Notes: generated by a model not told the origin, from the letters alone. 20,618 nt of DNA from Planctomycetota bacterium (GCA_029259935.1 JAJDEH010000330.1:1-20618), one strand, 5' to 3'. Counted from the first letter of the stretch, positions 1 through 7,445 are shown. Program-made: numbers and translations.

Positions 1-801
1 GCCCGGAACGGCGAACACTTCGCGATTCTGTTCCATGGCGTGTCGGGCCGAGATCAGTGCGCCTGACCGCTCGGATGCCTCCACGACAATGGTTCCCAGG
101 CTCAATCCCGTAATCACGCGATTGCGCTGGGGAAACGCGCCGCTCATGGGCGCGCGTCGGGGCGGCGCTTCGCTGATCACCGCGCCGCAACTGGCGATCT
201 TGGCGGCCAAGTCGGCATGTTCCGGCGGATACAAGTTCAAGAGTCCGCTGCCGAGTACCGCCAAGGTTCGTCCGCCGGTCGCCAATGCGCCGCGATGCGC
301 GGCACCGTCGATGCCACGCGCCATTCCGCTTACCACCGTCACTCCCGCGCGAGATAATCCGCCGGCCAACCGTTCCGCTTGCTGTAATCCGTACTGCGTG
401 GCGTGTCGCGAACCGACGATGGCGATGGCAACAGAATCTTGAGGCAGAACATCGCCGCGAACAAACAGCACTCCCGGTGGATCGACGATTTGCTTTAACA
501 AACTGGGGTAGGATTCGGACCGCGGTGTTAGAATCGAGATCTGATGTTCTTGACAGAGTCGAATTTCTTCGTCGACATCAATCTCCTGCCGGGCGTTGGC
601 AATCTTTCCGCTCAACTTCGCGCCGACTCCGAGTACGCCGCGTAGCCGTGAGGCCGGCGCATTCAACACCGCTTCCGCCGATCCAAAGCACTCCAGCAAT
701 TCTTGATGAATCCGCGGACCGACCCCGGAAACCAACGACAAGCAAAGCGAGGCCTTCAGGCTTTCATCCACGATAAACGGATTGGCGGACGGCTCGGTCA
801 C
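1..801 (-). CDS. dprA: DNA processing protein DprA/Smf (3' end cut off by window edge)
   Basis: DprA binds incoming single-stranded DNA and loads RecA during natural transformation; it acts in the cytoplasm. The visible 267 residues carry the family's Rossmann-like core in order: a GSRHATQYG motif, SGMARGIDGAAH, a VLGSGL...YPPEH segment, then FPQRNRVITGLSLGTIVVEA and SGALISARHA close to the window edge. The N-terminal part (about 15-75) looks like the helical SAM/HhH-like region often found in this family. The start is read as GTG at 801 with a GGGG-containing stretch about 9 nt upstream. A TTG at 816 is also in frame and a stop lies just before it. The gene follows aroB on the same strand after 116 bp that hold a palindromic repeat. 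The family assignment is very secure; the exact start is less so. Confidence 0.93.
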   Translation of the reverse strand, partial: MTEPSANPFIVDESLKASLCLSLVSGVGPRIHQELLECFGSAEAVLNAPASRLRGVLGVGAKLSGKIANARQEIDVDEEIRLCQEHQISILTPRSESYPSLLKQIVDPPGVLFVRGDVLPQDSVAIAIVGSRHATQYGLQQAERLAGGLSRAGVTVVSGMARGIDGAAHRGALATGGRTLAVLGSGLLNLYPPEHADLAAKIASCGAVISEAPPRRAPMSGAFPQRNRVITGLSLGTIVVEASERSGALISARHAMEQNREVFAVPG

Positions 802-847
802 GCGATGTAGCCCCAATTATTATCTTTAGTTGTTGTTACCTTTGGTC

Positions 848-896
848 GTGGTGCAGCCGTCTCGGCTGCCATATGCAGGCGCGACGCCCGCACCAC
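848..896. repeat. REP-like palindromic element between aroB and dprA
   Basis: The ends GTGGTGC (848-854) and GCACCAC (890-896) are perfectly complementary. Inside lie two further hairpins: GCAGCC/GGCTGC (853-858 and 864-869, 5-nt loop) and GGCG-CGA-CGCC (878-887). As single-stranded DNA or RNA it can fold into a cloverleaf or three-way shape. It sits between two co-oriented genes and has no T-tract, so it looks more like a dispersed REP-type element than a simple terminator. Confidence 0.6.
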
Positions 897-917
897 AGTT
901 CATGTTCTTGTCATGCA

Positions 918-2003
918 CTAGGGAGCCAAGACGGACAACACCTGATCGCGATCGATGCCGGCCACTAAATCGACCTCTCCAAGTCGGCTGGGCAACACGA
1001 ATCGCAATTGCCCCCGTTCCGTCTTTTTATCTCGCTTCATCGCCTCAAGCAACTTTTCTTGGTCCAGTTCGGGCGGAGCGACCGGCAGACCAAGCGCCGT
1101 GAGCAAATCGAATTGCCGCTGAGTCACCGTCGAATCAATCATGCCTAGTTCCTCCGCCAATCGCGACGCGCAAATCATGCCCATCGAAACCGCCTCGCCA
1201 TGCAGAAACTCGCGATATCCGGTCACCGCTTCAAAGGCGTGACAGAAGGTGTGGCCGTAGTTTAGCTTGGCCCGCATGCCCGACTGCTCGCGTTCGTCGG
1301 CCTCCACGACATCGGCTTTAAGCTGACAACAACGAGCAACCACGTATTCCAGAACCTGCGGTTGCCGGTCGTTGAGCGCCGACAGGTTTGATTCCAGGTA
1401 GGCAAAGAATTCGTCGTCCAGAATCACACCGTATTTTACGACTTCCGCCATGCCGGCGCGATACTCACGCACGGGCAAGGTCCGCAGCGCGGCGATGTCG
1501 ATCAGCACGCCGCGGGGCTGCCAAAAGGCGCCCACGATATTCTTGGCGTTGGGAAGATTCACCCCGACTTTACCGCCGACGCTGCTATCGACCTGGGCCA
1601 GCAGTGTTGTCGGGATCTGAAAAAACTCGATTCCACGGGTAAACGTCGCCGCGATAAATCCCGCCAAGTCGCCCACCACGCCGCCGCCGACGGCTATGAC
1701 CACCGTCTGTCGATCCGCGCCTAAATCCAGCAGCGAATTCCAGAGCCGATTGGCCACATCCACCGACTTGCTCGGTTCGCCCGCTTCCACCGTCAACAGA
1801 TCGGTGTGGATGTTCTGTTGAACGAGATGGTCTCGGACTGCGGTGGCATACGGACTCTCGACGTTCTTGTCCGTAATGATGACTGCCTGCGAACAGCCCG
1901 TTCGTTCGGCGATGAAGTTGCCGGCTGAACCTAGCACCCCCGTGCCGATGAGGATTTCGTATCCGCGTTCTTTCAGGTTGACCTGAACTTTGGAATGGCT
2001 CAT
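918..2003 (-). CDS. aroB: 3-dehydroquinate synthase
   Basis: Second step of the shikimate pathway: converts DAHP to 3-dehydroquinate with release of phosphate, using NAD and a divalent metal, in the cytoplasm. The 361-residue length is typical. The NAD-binding glycine loop GGGVVGD is at 106-112, followed by the signature IPTTLLAQVDSSVGGKVGVN (130-149). The expected metal ligands are present as E187 (AEVVK), H251 (NYGHT) and H268 (LHGE). The start is ATG at 2003; no clear Shine-Dalgarno precedes it. The gene lies 78 bp after a small minus-strand ORF and 116 bp before dprA, so the three may share a transcript, although hairpins fall in both gaps. Nothing unusual is seen in the protein. Confidence 0.97.
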   Translation of the reverse strand: MSHSKVQVNLKERGYEILIGTGVLGSAGNFIAERTGCSQAVIITDKNVESPYATAVRDHLVQQNIHTDLLTVEAGEPSKSVDVANRLWNSLLDLGADRQTVVIAVGGGVVGDLAGFIAATFTRGIEFFQIPTTLLAQVDSSVGGKVGVNLPNAKNIVGAFWQPRGVLIDIAALRTLPVREYRAGMAEVVKYGVILDDEFFAYLESNLSALNDRQPQVLEYVVARCCQLKADVVEADEREQSGMRAKLNYGHTFCHAFEAVTGYREFLHGEAVSMGMICASRLAEELGMIDSTVTQRQFDLLTALGLPVAPPELDQEKLLEAMKRDKKTERGQLRFVLPSRLGEVDLVAGIDRDQVLSVLAP

Positions 2004-2066
2004 CGGTTATCACAGCCGAATGGTAGCTCGCGTTGTATCGTCGCCGAGCGGTAGGTCACATTGGTT

Positions 2067-2081
2067 CGAGGCCCAGCCTCG
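2067..2081 (-). terminator. short perfect hairpin abutting the stop of the small ORF
   Basis: CGAGGC-CCA-GCCTCG forms a perfect 6-bp stem with a 3-nt loop, directly after the TAG of the minus-strand small ORF (stop at 2082-2084). No T-tract follows, so it could be a weak or Rho-aided terminator or an mRNA-stabilising hairpin ahead of aroB. Confidence 0.35.
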
Positions 2082-2315
2082 CTAGGAACTGCTGCTCGCG
2101 ACGCGATCGAGATCGTCCGGTGTCACGGTGATTTGCCGGCAAAAGCCGGTATGCATCCGGACATACTCCAGGTTGCCGCAGCTTTCCGGGTCGGCATGCA
2201 GCGATGCTGCGATGCGCTGCTTGTCGGCGGGTTCCATTTCGTCGTACTCATCCGGCCACATCGTACTCGTTTCCATAATCAACGCTTCACGGTAGGCATC
2301 AAATTTGTCGGGCAT
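2082..2315 (-). CDS. small acidic protein of unknown function, 77 aa
   Basis: I do not recognise a family. The product is a soluble-looking 77-residue polypeptide rich in Asp and Glu in its first half (WPDEYDEMEPADKQR), with two cysteines (ESCGN and TGFCRQ) and no signal peptide or membrane segment. The ATG at 2315 is preferred over an in-frame TTG at 2336, because AGGAG and AGGAC lie 11 and 6 nt upstream of that ATG. It is read in the same direction as aroB and dprA and is divergent from the membrane protein at 2385. The good ribosome-binding context and a coding-like composition support a real gene. The cysteine spacing gives no known metal motif. Confidence 0.65.
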   Translation of the reverse strand: MPDKFDAYREALIMETSTMWPDEYDEMEPADKQRIAASLHADPESCGNLEYVRMHTGFCRQITVTPDDLDRVASSSS

Positions 2316-2329
2316 GGTTGTCCTGTCTC

Positions 2330-2359
2330 CTGACAATTATCTCACGGGTAGAGTAGTAT
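2330..2359 (+). promoter_or_regulatory. candidate sigma70-type promoter for the membrane protein
   Basis: CTGACA (2330-2335) and TAGTAT (2354-2359) are separated by 18 bp in the short divergent gap between the small ORF and the membrane protein. The predicted start would leave a leader of about 20 nt before the ATG at 2385. Pattern match only. Confidence 0.35.
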
Positions 2360-2384
2360 ACGTTCCACACGCGACCTGGAAAAT

Positions 2385-2915
2385 ATGGCGAACATGAACC
2401 GTGGAAAGCTTTTGATAGGCGTTATTTTCGCCGTGGCGGCGTTGATGGCCGGATTCGCGGTTTGGTGGCAGGTTCAGCAGCAGCGGCGCGCGCTCGCGTT
2501 TTGGGGCCGCGACAATGCGATCTTGATTCGCCATGCGCCCCACGTCGAACTGCTACGACTGGAACCCGACGCCGCGGACGACACTCGCGAAGCGATCCCC
2601 TTCGGCGCGGCCACTTACCGCGTGGCCGAACGAATGGACATGGCGGAAGTCGAGGGAATGCTGCATGCCCGGCACTCGCTGATCGAGGATTACAGTTTCG
2701 TTTGGGACGAGGTCAACGGCGATGGAGCGCCAGGCCACCCGTCGCCACCCTGGCGATTTGCGTTTCGTTTCAAGGAAGCAGAAAATGAAACGGTCGTCTT
2801 GTTTGACCAGGACTGCCGCTTCGTGGGTTCCGCCAAGCAAGAAGTGGCCGTGTTGATTCCCAAGATATCCGCGGGACTGCTCAAATACACCGCCAAGCAA
2901 TTCGAAGGCGAGTGA
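2385..2915 (+). CDS. single-pass membrane-anchored protein of unknown function, 176 aa
   Basis: No family recognised. Residues 8-29 form one hydrophobic segment preceded by Arg and Lys, so the protein is predicted to be anchored in the inner membrane with the remaining ~145 residues outside the cytoplasm. That domain mixes charged and hydrophobic stretches and has a region (about 100-130) that reads like beta-strands, with a Pro-rich GAPGHPSPPW turn and a late cysteine (DQDCRF). The start ATG at 2385 has a GGA 5 nt upstream; a second Met three codons in is an alternative. It is divergent from the small ORF and convergent with mutM. It could be a small lineage-specific envelope protein; no enzymatic motif is visible. 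Confidence 0.7.
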   Translation: MANMNRGKLLIGVIFAVAALMAGFAVWWQVQQQRRALAFWGRDNAILIRHAPHVELLRLEPDAADDTREAIPFGAATYRVAERMDMAEVEGMLHARHSLIEDYSFVWDEVNGDGAPGHPSPPWRFAFRFKEAENETVVLFDQDCRFVGSAKQEVAVLIPKISAGLLKYTAKQFEGE

Positions 2916-2958
2916 CAACGGTCGCCGGAGCAGACGCAAGCATCGGATCGTCAAATTT

Positions 2959-2990
2959 CGCCACGACTCAAGGATCAAATCGACGTGGCG
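2959..2990. terminator. inverted repeat between convergent genes
   Basis: CGCCACG (2959-2965) and CGTGGCG (2984-2990) are perfectly complementary with an 18-nt loop. The repeat touches the mutM stop codon (2991-2993) and lies 44 bp past the stop of the membrane-protein gene. Position suggests a bidirectional transcription end, but there is no T-run. Confidence 0.35.
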
Positions 2991-3824
2991 TTACCGTGAT
3001 TGGCAGCTTGGACAAAAGAACGTCGATCGCTGGGCTTGGACGATTCGCTTGATCGCGCCGGCGCATCGGGGACACTCGCCGCCCTCCCGGTCGTACACTG
3101 CGTGATGGTTTTGGTAGCCGCCCGATTCATTGAGCGCATTTCGATAAGTGCCGTCGGAAAGTGTCGAGCCTTCGTAGCGAATGGCCTTGTTGAGGATCTC
3201 GGTCATGGCTTCGTGCAAGCGATTCCACTTTTTCCTACTTAGGCGTTGGCATGGCTGGCGAGGATGGATGCCGGCCAGATGTAAAATCTCGGACGCATAC
3301 AAATTGCCGATTCCCGCGAGCGCCCGCTGATCCAACAAGGCCGTCTTGATTTCGCGCCGGCTGGCATGAAAACGATCGCGAAGACCGTCCGGCGTGACCG
3401 ACAGGGCATCCGGACCCAGCGAGGCGGGCCCCAATTGTTGTTCGAACTGACGGGGAGACAGCAGCCGCACCGAGCCCAAGCCTCGACGGTCCCAAAAACA
3501 AATCTGTTGAAGTTCGCCGCCGGAGAGCCGCAATTCAAAGCGGAGATGTTCTCGCGTGGGCGGATCGGCGACCAGCACCAAGCCCGTCATGCGAGGTTCG
3601 AAAACGATGGAATCATCGCCCGACAGCCGCACGACCACGCGTTTTCCTGCTCGATCAACGGCGGTAACCTGTTGTCCCACGACGCGTCTTTGGAAAGCGT
3701 CAATGCGCGGAGAGATCAGGATCGGCTTGCGGCGGCAGGCGACCCGACGCGCACCGATGATGTTCGAGCCGACCGCGCCGGCGATTCCCCGTCGCATGGT
3801 CTCGACTTCCGGCAATTCCGGCAT
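2991..3824 (-). CDS. mutM: formamidopyrimidine-DNA glycosylase (Fpg/MutM)
   Basis: Base-excision repair enzyme that removes oxidised purines such as 8-oxoguanine and nicks the abasic site. It begins MPELPEVE, supplying the catalytic N-terminal proline and the following glutamate. The conserved lysine of the beta-rich domain is K61 in RAGKRV, and the intercalating Met lies in PRMTG (about 78-81). The helix-two-turn-helix signature AGIGNLYASEILHLAGIHP spans 170-188. The C-terminal zinc finger has C251, C254, C271 and C274, with the essential Arg in AQRSTFFC. All key residues are present and 277 residues is a normal length. The start is fixed by the catalytic proline. No Shine-Dalgarno is visible, and a strong terminator for the upstream gene ends only about 22 nt before the ATG. 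Confidence 0.97.
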   Translation of the reverse strand: MPELPEVETMRRGIAGAVGSNIIGARRVACRRKPILISPRIDAFQRRVVGQQVTAVDRAGKRVVVRLSGDDSIVFEPRMTGLVLVADPPTREHLRFELRLSGGELQQICFWDRRGLGSVRLLSPRQFEQQLGPASLGPDALSVTPDGLRDRFHASRREIKTALLDQRALAGIGNLYASEILHLAGIHPRQPCQRLSRKKWNRLHEAMTEILNKAIRYEGSTLSDGTYRNALNESGGYQNHHAVYDREGGECPRCAGAIKRIVQAQRSTFFCPSCQSR

Positions 3825-3845
3825 CGCTGGGACAGTCTATTTATG

Positions 3846-3884
3846 AAAAAACGCGTGACGCGCCAAACTCGACACGCCACGCGT
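3846..3884 (-). terminator. intrinsic terminator of the Gfo/Idh/MocA gene
   Basis: Read on the minus strand, ACGCGTG (3884-3878) pairs perfectly with CACGCGT (3857-3851), with a possible 3-bp inner extension, and is followed by a run of T (six consecutive T at 3851-3846). The hairpin starts 20 nt after the stop codon of the oxidoreductase. Stem plus T-run make this the best rho-independent terminator in the window. Confidence 0.75.
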
Positions 3885-3903
3885 GAAATGGATCAAACAG
3901 AGC

Positions 3904-5346
3904 TTACAGTTCGTAGCCGTTGTGGTAGGTGTGCTTGACGATTTCCTTCAAGTCCTCGGTACCATTCTTAACGGTCAGGGATTTGGCATCCCAGTCGATC
4001 CGCGGACCCTTGCCGGGCGAGGAAGCCGCCCACACGGCCAAGTTGCCGAGCAGAATCGTCTCGGTCAGTGGGCCGGCGTAATCGGGGAAGTTCGACGTGG
4101 CCTGTCCGCCGTTCTTGATGGCGTCGGTCCACTCGGTGAAGTGGTTCTTCGGCCGCGGCACGTCGACCGCGGGCATTTCCACTTTCGCCTGCTGCACCCA
4201 TTCCTTGCCCAGCTTGAGGCAAGTGTAAGTGCGGTCTCCGCCGTAGTCACCGGCCGAGTACAAGTAGCCCTTGTCGCCGACCACCACCGCGCCGGAAGTC
4301 ATCAGCCGGTTGTAGAACTTCAACCATGCTTCCTCGTTGGCGTACTTTTCTTTATCCCGTTTGGGAATGAAGGCTTTCAGATCTTCCGAGGTCGGAATGT
4401 ACTTGGCGTCCGGACGCTTGCCGCCGTCGTACCAAGTCATCGGAATCGCGCCGCGATCGCCCTTCGCCGGGAACTCGAAACGGATCTGCGACCACTTGGG
4501 ATACGTCTCTTTGTTATGGCCGTCGGTCTCGGCTTGCACCGAAAGCGGGTCGCGCAAGTTCAACGCCATGAAGCTCATGTTCAGCGTATGGCAAGCCATG
4601 TCGCCCAACGCGCCGGTGCCAAAGTCCCACCAACCGCGCCACTTGAACGGATGCAGGCCATCGTGATAGTCGCGCATCGGAGCGGGGCCGACCCACTCGT
4701 TCCAGTGGATGCCCTTGGGTACTTTCACTTTATCGGTCGGACGATCGAGACCTTGCGGCCACACCGGCCGATTGGTCCAAATATGACAAGATTCAATCTT
4801 GCCGATCGCGCCCGCCTTAATCAGCGCGGCCGATTCACGGAGCGAAAATTCGGCGGTGCCTTGATTGCCCATTTGGGTCACGAGGCCTTTTTCGCGAGCC
4901 AGTTCGCCCATCACTCGGGCTTCGTGGATCGAATGCGTCATTGGCTTTTGGCAAAAGCAATGTTTGCCCAACCGCATCGCCATGACCGAAGCCGGGGCGT
5001 GATTGTGATCGGGCGTGCTGACGGTGACGGCGTCGATCTTGCCGTGCATTTCGTCCAGCAACTTGCGGTAGTCGTAATACTCCTTGGGGCGGTTGTCGAG
5101 GTCGTACTTATCTTGCCATGCGCCGATGCGGCCTTCGTCAACATCACAGATCGCCACGACTTGGCCACGGCGGACGGCGTCGTCTGAATCGCTGCCGCCC
5201 TTGCCGCCGATACCGATGCAGGCGAGTCGCAGTTCTTCGCTGGCCGCCAAACTCGGTTTAGGGGTCACGCCACCGGCCGCCCAAAAGCCAACGCCGACGG
5301 CGGCACCGGTCTTAATGAAGTTACGTCTGCTAGTTCGTTTTGGCAT
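3904..5346 (-). CDS. Tat-exported Gfo/Idh/MocA family oxidoreductase
   Basis: NAD(P)-dependent sugar or cyclitol oxidoreductase of the Gfo/Idh/MocA superfamily; the substrate cannot be told from sequence. The first ~35 residues are a twin-arginine leader (SRRNFIK at 6-12, then a hydrophobic stretch), typical of the many exported members in planctomycetes. The Rossmann fold starts with LACIGIGGKG (41-50) and reaches the acidic CDVD near 67-70. The active-site-region motif usually written EKP is QKP here (133-135), preceded by STPDHNHAPAS. The start ATG at 5346 has AAGGAG 7 nt upstream; an upstream in-frame extension lacks such a site. The 480-residue length fits exported members. A strong terminator follows. 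Family call firm, function generic. Confidence 0.92.
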   Translation of the reverse strand: MPKRTSRRNFIKTGAAVGVGFWAAGGVTPKPSLAASEELRLACIGIGGKGGSDSDDAVRRGQVVAICDVDEGRIGAWQDKYDLDNRPKEYYDYRKLLDEMHGKIDAVTVSTPDHNHAPASVMAMRLGKHCFCQKPMTHSIHEARVMGELAREKGLVTQMGNQGTAEFSLRESAALIKAGAIGKIESCHIWTNRPVWPQGLDRPTDKVKVPKGIHWNEWVGPAPMRDYHDGLHPFKWRGWWDFGTGALGDMACHTLNMSFMALNLRDPLSVQAETDGHNKETYPKWSQIRFEFPAKGDRGAIPMTWYDGGKRPDAKYIPTSEDLKAFIPKRDKEKYANEEAWLKFYNRLMTSGAVVVGDKGYLYSAGDYGGDRTYTCLKLGKEWVQQAKVEMPAVDVPRPKNHFTEWTDAIKNGGQATSNFPDYAGPLTETILLGNLAVWAASSPGKGPRIDWDAKSLTVKNGTEDLKEIVKHTYHNGYEL

Positions 5347-5353
5347 GAAACCG

Positions 5354-5359
5354 CTCCTT
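5354..5359 (-). promoter_or_regulatory. ribosome binding site deciding the oxidoreductase start
   Basis: AAGGAG on the minus strand, 7 nt before the ATG at 5346. It places the start immediately before the Tat leader rather than at the upstream in-frame codon. Confidence 0.8.
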
Positions 5360-5706
5360 GAGGAATTCGATGGGTGAGTCTGGGGGTGAATTATGTAGGG
5401 GTGTCTTTTGGTTTTGCCCAAACCCTACAAAATAACTGGAAGTGGCCCAACATTCAATAACTTCCCCCCACTGTGAGCGGTGGGAATCGAGGATTTTTGC
5501 TCGCCGGCCCTTTTATTCCCTCTCCAACGGGCAAGGCAGTTGCGACAAACAACTCAGCGGCTGGCAAAAGACCTAACGGGTCAAAACTCAAGAAAAACAA
5601 GAAACAGATCGGCTGTTTTTTCGCTTCAACCTACAAACCGTTTCATTCGGAAACGGGTGTCCTTCGGCACAAGCTTTCGAACCAATCACGATGTGGCGTC
5701 TGCGGG
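5360..5706. other. divergent intergenic region with a leader hairpin
   Basis: Gene-free stretch between the divergent oxidoreductase and membrane-RidA genes; it must hold both promoters, but no near-consensus pair stands out. The clearest structure is CCGTTTC-ATTCG-GAAACGG (5638-5656), a perfect 7-bp stem with a 5-nt loop about 50 nt before the ribosome site at 5707. It could be part of the 5' leader of the membrane-RidA gene or a protein-binding site. A small A/T-rich hairpin with a T-run at 5602-5621 is weaker. No small ORF with a good start was found. Confidence 0.5.
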
Positions 5707-5712
5707 AAGGAG
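5707..5712 (+). promoter_or_regulatory. ribosome binding site deciding the membrane-RidA start
   Basis: AAGGAG, 8 nt before the ATG at 5721. It favours that start over an ATG at 5691 that lies upstream of the site. Confidence 0.75.
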
Positions 5713-5720
5713 AATTTGCG

Positions 5721-6782
5721 ATGCAGATGCAACCATCGTTCCAGAAACTGGCTGGAATCGCCGCGATTGCGCTTGGCGGCTTGTTTCTGGGCATGATCGT
5801 TATTTTTTCCGTGGTTGATCATTGGCTCGGTTTGGGACTCAAGGAAATTCGGCGACCAGAACTTGCGTTGCCAATTCTCTCAAAAATGCCAGGGCTGTTG
5901 TCGCTATATCTGTTGGGAATACCGTTCGCCGGTCTTCTACTCGTTATCGCACTGGGCATCCATGAAAGATTGCGACAGGTGGCGCCCAACCTAGCGGCTG
6001 CTGCTAAGGCGTTAGCGATCGCTTTCGTCGCTCTGGTGATGGCCGCCGATATGATTCGTATTGTCGGCTTTAACCGTGTTCTCGACCTATACACAATTGA
6101 AACCGATGCTGCAGCATCCTTGTTCGTGACGGTGATGTCGATTGCTGATGGCCTTGGATTGGCTGCCATTATGTTGCTTGGATTCTGGCAGTTGGTGGTT
6201 GGCTGGATAGGGCTCTCGGCCAAGCGAATCGGATGGTGGGTTTGCGCCGCGGGCATGGTGGCGGGAATCATCAACATCGCTTCGATTGCTCATTCGTCTC
6301 CGCTGGCGCTACTCGTCGACATGGTTTGGTTTCCATTGCTTGGTGTTGCGATTCTTCGTCGATGCGCGGATGCGACGGAAATGATCAATCCAGCAACGCT
6401 ATTCGATTCGCGTCAGTATGGGTTTTCCCAAATTGCCGTAACGCGCGGTCAAAAAACCGTTTATATGTCTGGGCAAGTTGGCTGGGATGAAAACCAGCGC
6501 ATCGTCAGCGCCGAAGACTTGCGAGCACAAGCTTGGCAGGCGTTCGAAAACATCGAAGTCGGGATAACGGCTGCAGGTGCAACACTGAAAGATATCGTTT
6601 CCTTACGAATCTATATCGCGAGCAAAGTGATGGAGCAAAGCCAGTGCGTATCAGAAGCTCTGATGCACTTTTTTCCGAGTGACAGCCCACCAACAACGAC
6701 TTGGATTGGAGTCGAGTCGTTGGCAAACAGCGATCTTCTGGTGGAGATTGAGCCCATCGCAGTAATTCAAGAACAGCACTAA
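5721..6782 (+). CDS. polytopic membrane protein fused to a C-terminal RidA (YjgF/UK114)-like domain
   Basis: 353-residue fusion. Residues about 11-215 contain six hydrophobic stretches (near 11-32, 57-80, 96-116, 132-165, 170-190, 195-212), resembling small DUF4386-type membrane proteins, although that label is tentative. Residues about 222-353 read as a RidA/YjgF domain: YGFSQIAV, VYMSGQVGWDE, AEDLRAQAWQAFENIEV, AAGATLKDIVSLRIY and the closing LLVEIEPIAVI. Free-standing RidA hydrolyses reactive enamines and imines using an Arg before the last strand. Here the matching stretch is SPPTTTWIGVESL, with Thr where Arg is expected, so deaminase activity is doubtful. No stop or frameshift separates the halves. 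The gene leads the plus-strand block; the ASCH gene follows after ~110 bp. The RidA domain is confident; the fusion's role is unknown. Confidence 0.85.
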   Translation: MQMQPSFQKLAGIAAIALGGLFLGMIVIFSVVDHWLGLGLKEIRRPELALPILSKMPGLLSLYLLGIPFAGLLLVIALGIHERLRQVAPNLAAAAKALAIAFVALVMAADMIRIVGFNRVLDLYTIETDAAASLFVTVMSIADGLGLAAIMLLGFWQLVVGWIGLSAKRIGWWVCAAGMVAGIINIASIAHSSPLALLVDMVWFPLLGVAILRRCADATEMINPATLFDSRQYGFSQIAVTRGQKTVYMSGQVGWDENQRIVSAEDLRAQAWQAFENIEVGITAAGATLKDIVSLRIYIASKVMEQSQCVSEALMHFFPSDSPPTTTWIGVESLANSDLLVEIEPIAVIQEQH

Positions 6783-6893
6783 TTTGCTTGCTTCGCACAT
6801 CACTGCGCGACTGAAGGCAAGCTGTGCCCAATTGGCGTGGGATGATCGAATGTGAAACACAGGAGGAGTGGCAACATCCACTTATTGCATACC

Positions 6894-7385
6894 ATGAATG
6901 AAGATCAAGGCTTGGCGTACTCCGTTGATGAATCGATTCCCGAGTATTGGGAGCGATTCCTCCAGGGCCAGACTTGGACAAACACGCCGCCAACATTGTT
7001 TGACGCGTTTGCGTTTGGCGATAGCGCCGAGCTGGCGGACAGATTGGCAGGGCAAGTGATACAGCGAAAAAAGACCGCTACCTGCGAGGCGTTGTGGTCC
7101 TACGAAACGCATGAGGAAAGACTTCCAATGGTTAGTGCGCACAACGTGATCCTGGATGGCCAGCGGCAGCCTGTCGCCGTGATTCAAACTATCGAAGTCG
7201 CACTGAGAACATTCGACCAAATTGACGGGCAGTTTGCGTACGACGAAGGCGGAGGTGATCGATCGTTAGCTCATTGGCGGTTCGTCCATGAGACATATTT
7301 TCGTCGGACGCTAAGTAAAATTGGCCGCGAATTCACACCGGAGATCCCGTTGATTTGCGAGCGTTTCCGAGTCCTCTGGACTTAA
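6894..7385 (+). CDS. ASCH domain-containing protein
   Basis: The ASCH fold is a PUA-like beta-barrel thought to bind RNA or modified nucleosides; some relatives, such as E. coli YqfB, hydrolyse N4-acetylcytidine. The 163 residues match the longer bacterial ASCH group: YWERFL (18-23), FGDSAELADRLAGQVIQRKKTAT (41-63, with the lysine-rich RKKTAT loop), LWSYE (67-71), then AVIQTIEV, the acidic YDEGGGDRSLAHWRFVHETYF (116-136) and a C-terminal ICERFRVLW. Cytoplasmic, with no signal peptide. The start is uncertain. The ATG at 6894 fits family length but has no close ribosome site. An AGGAGG at 6861-6866 lies 27 nt upstream, and GTG 6852 or TTG 6885 are in-frame alternatives. Only ~165 bp separate its stop from the protease start. 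Confidence 0.85.
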   Translation: MNEDQGLAYSVDESIPEYWERFLQGQTWTNTPPTLFDAFAFGDSAELADRLAGQVIQRKKTATCEALWSYETHEERLPMVSAHNVILDGQRQPVAVIQTIEVALRTFDQIDGQFAYDEGGGDRSLAHWRFVHETYFRRTLSKIGREFTPEIPLICERFRVLWT

Positions 7386-7400
7386 TTGTTGGAAGCACGT

Positions 7401-7445
7401 TGGCGACAAATAACTTGGCGACAAATAACTTGGTGTCAAATTTTC
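7401..7445. repeat. 15-bp direct tandem repeat, 2 perfect copies plus 1 degenerate
   Basis: TGGCGACAAATAACT occurs at 7401-7415 and 7416-7430 back to back, followed by a diverged third unit at 7431-7445 beginning TGGTGTCAAAT. It lies just after the ASCH gene and 106 bp before the protease start. Either a slippage-type expansion or a set of repeated binding sites for a regulator. Confidence 0.85.

Noticed and set aside
3883..5187. Long open frame on the plus strand across the oxidoreductase gene
   Set aside because: Antisense to a clear Gfo/Idh/MocA gene; the translation has no recognisable domain and its openness follows from the codon bias of the real gene.
5602..5621. Hairpin AAACAG-ATCGG-CTGTTT followed by T residues
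   Set aside because: Stem is short and A/T-rich, and no plus-strand gene precedes it, so there is nothing for it to terminate.
6852..6897. Strong AGGAGG at 6861-6866 with a possible mini-ORF from GTG 6868 ending TGA over the ASCH start
   Set aside because: Only 1 nt separates the site from that GTG, too close for initiation; the ASCH start remains unresolved instead.
7401..7445. CRISPR-like array
   Set aside because: The repeat units are adjacent with no spacers and no cas gene is present.
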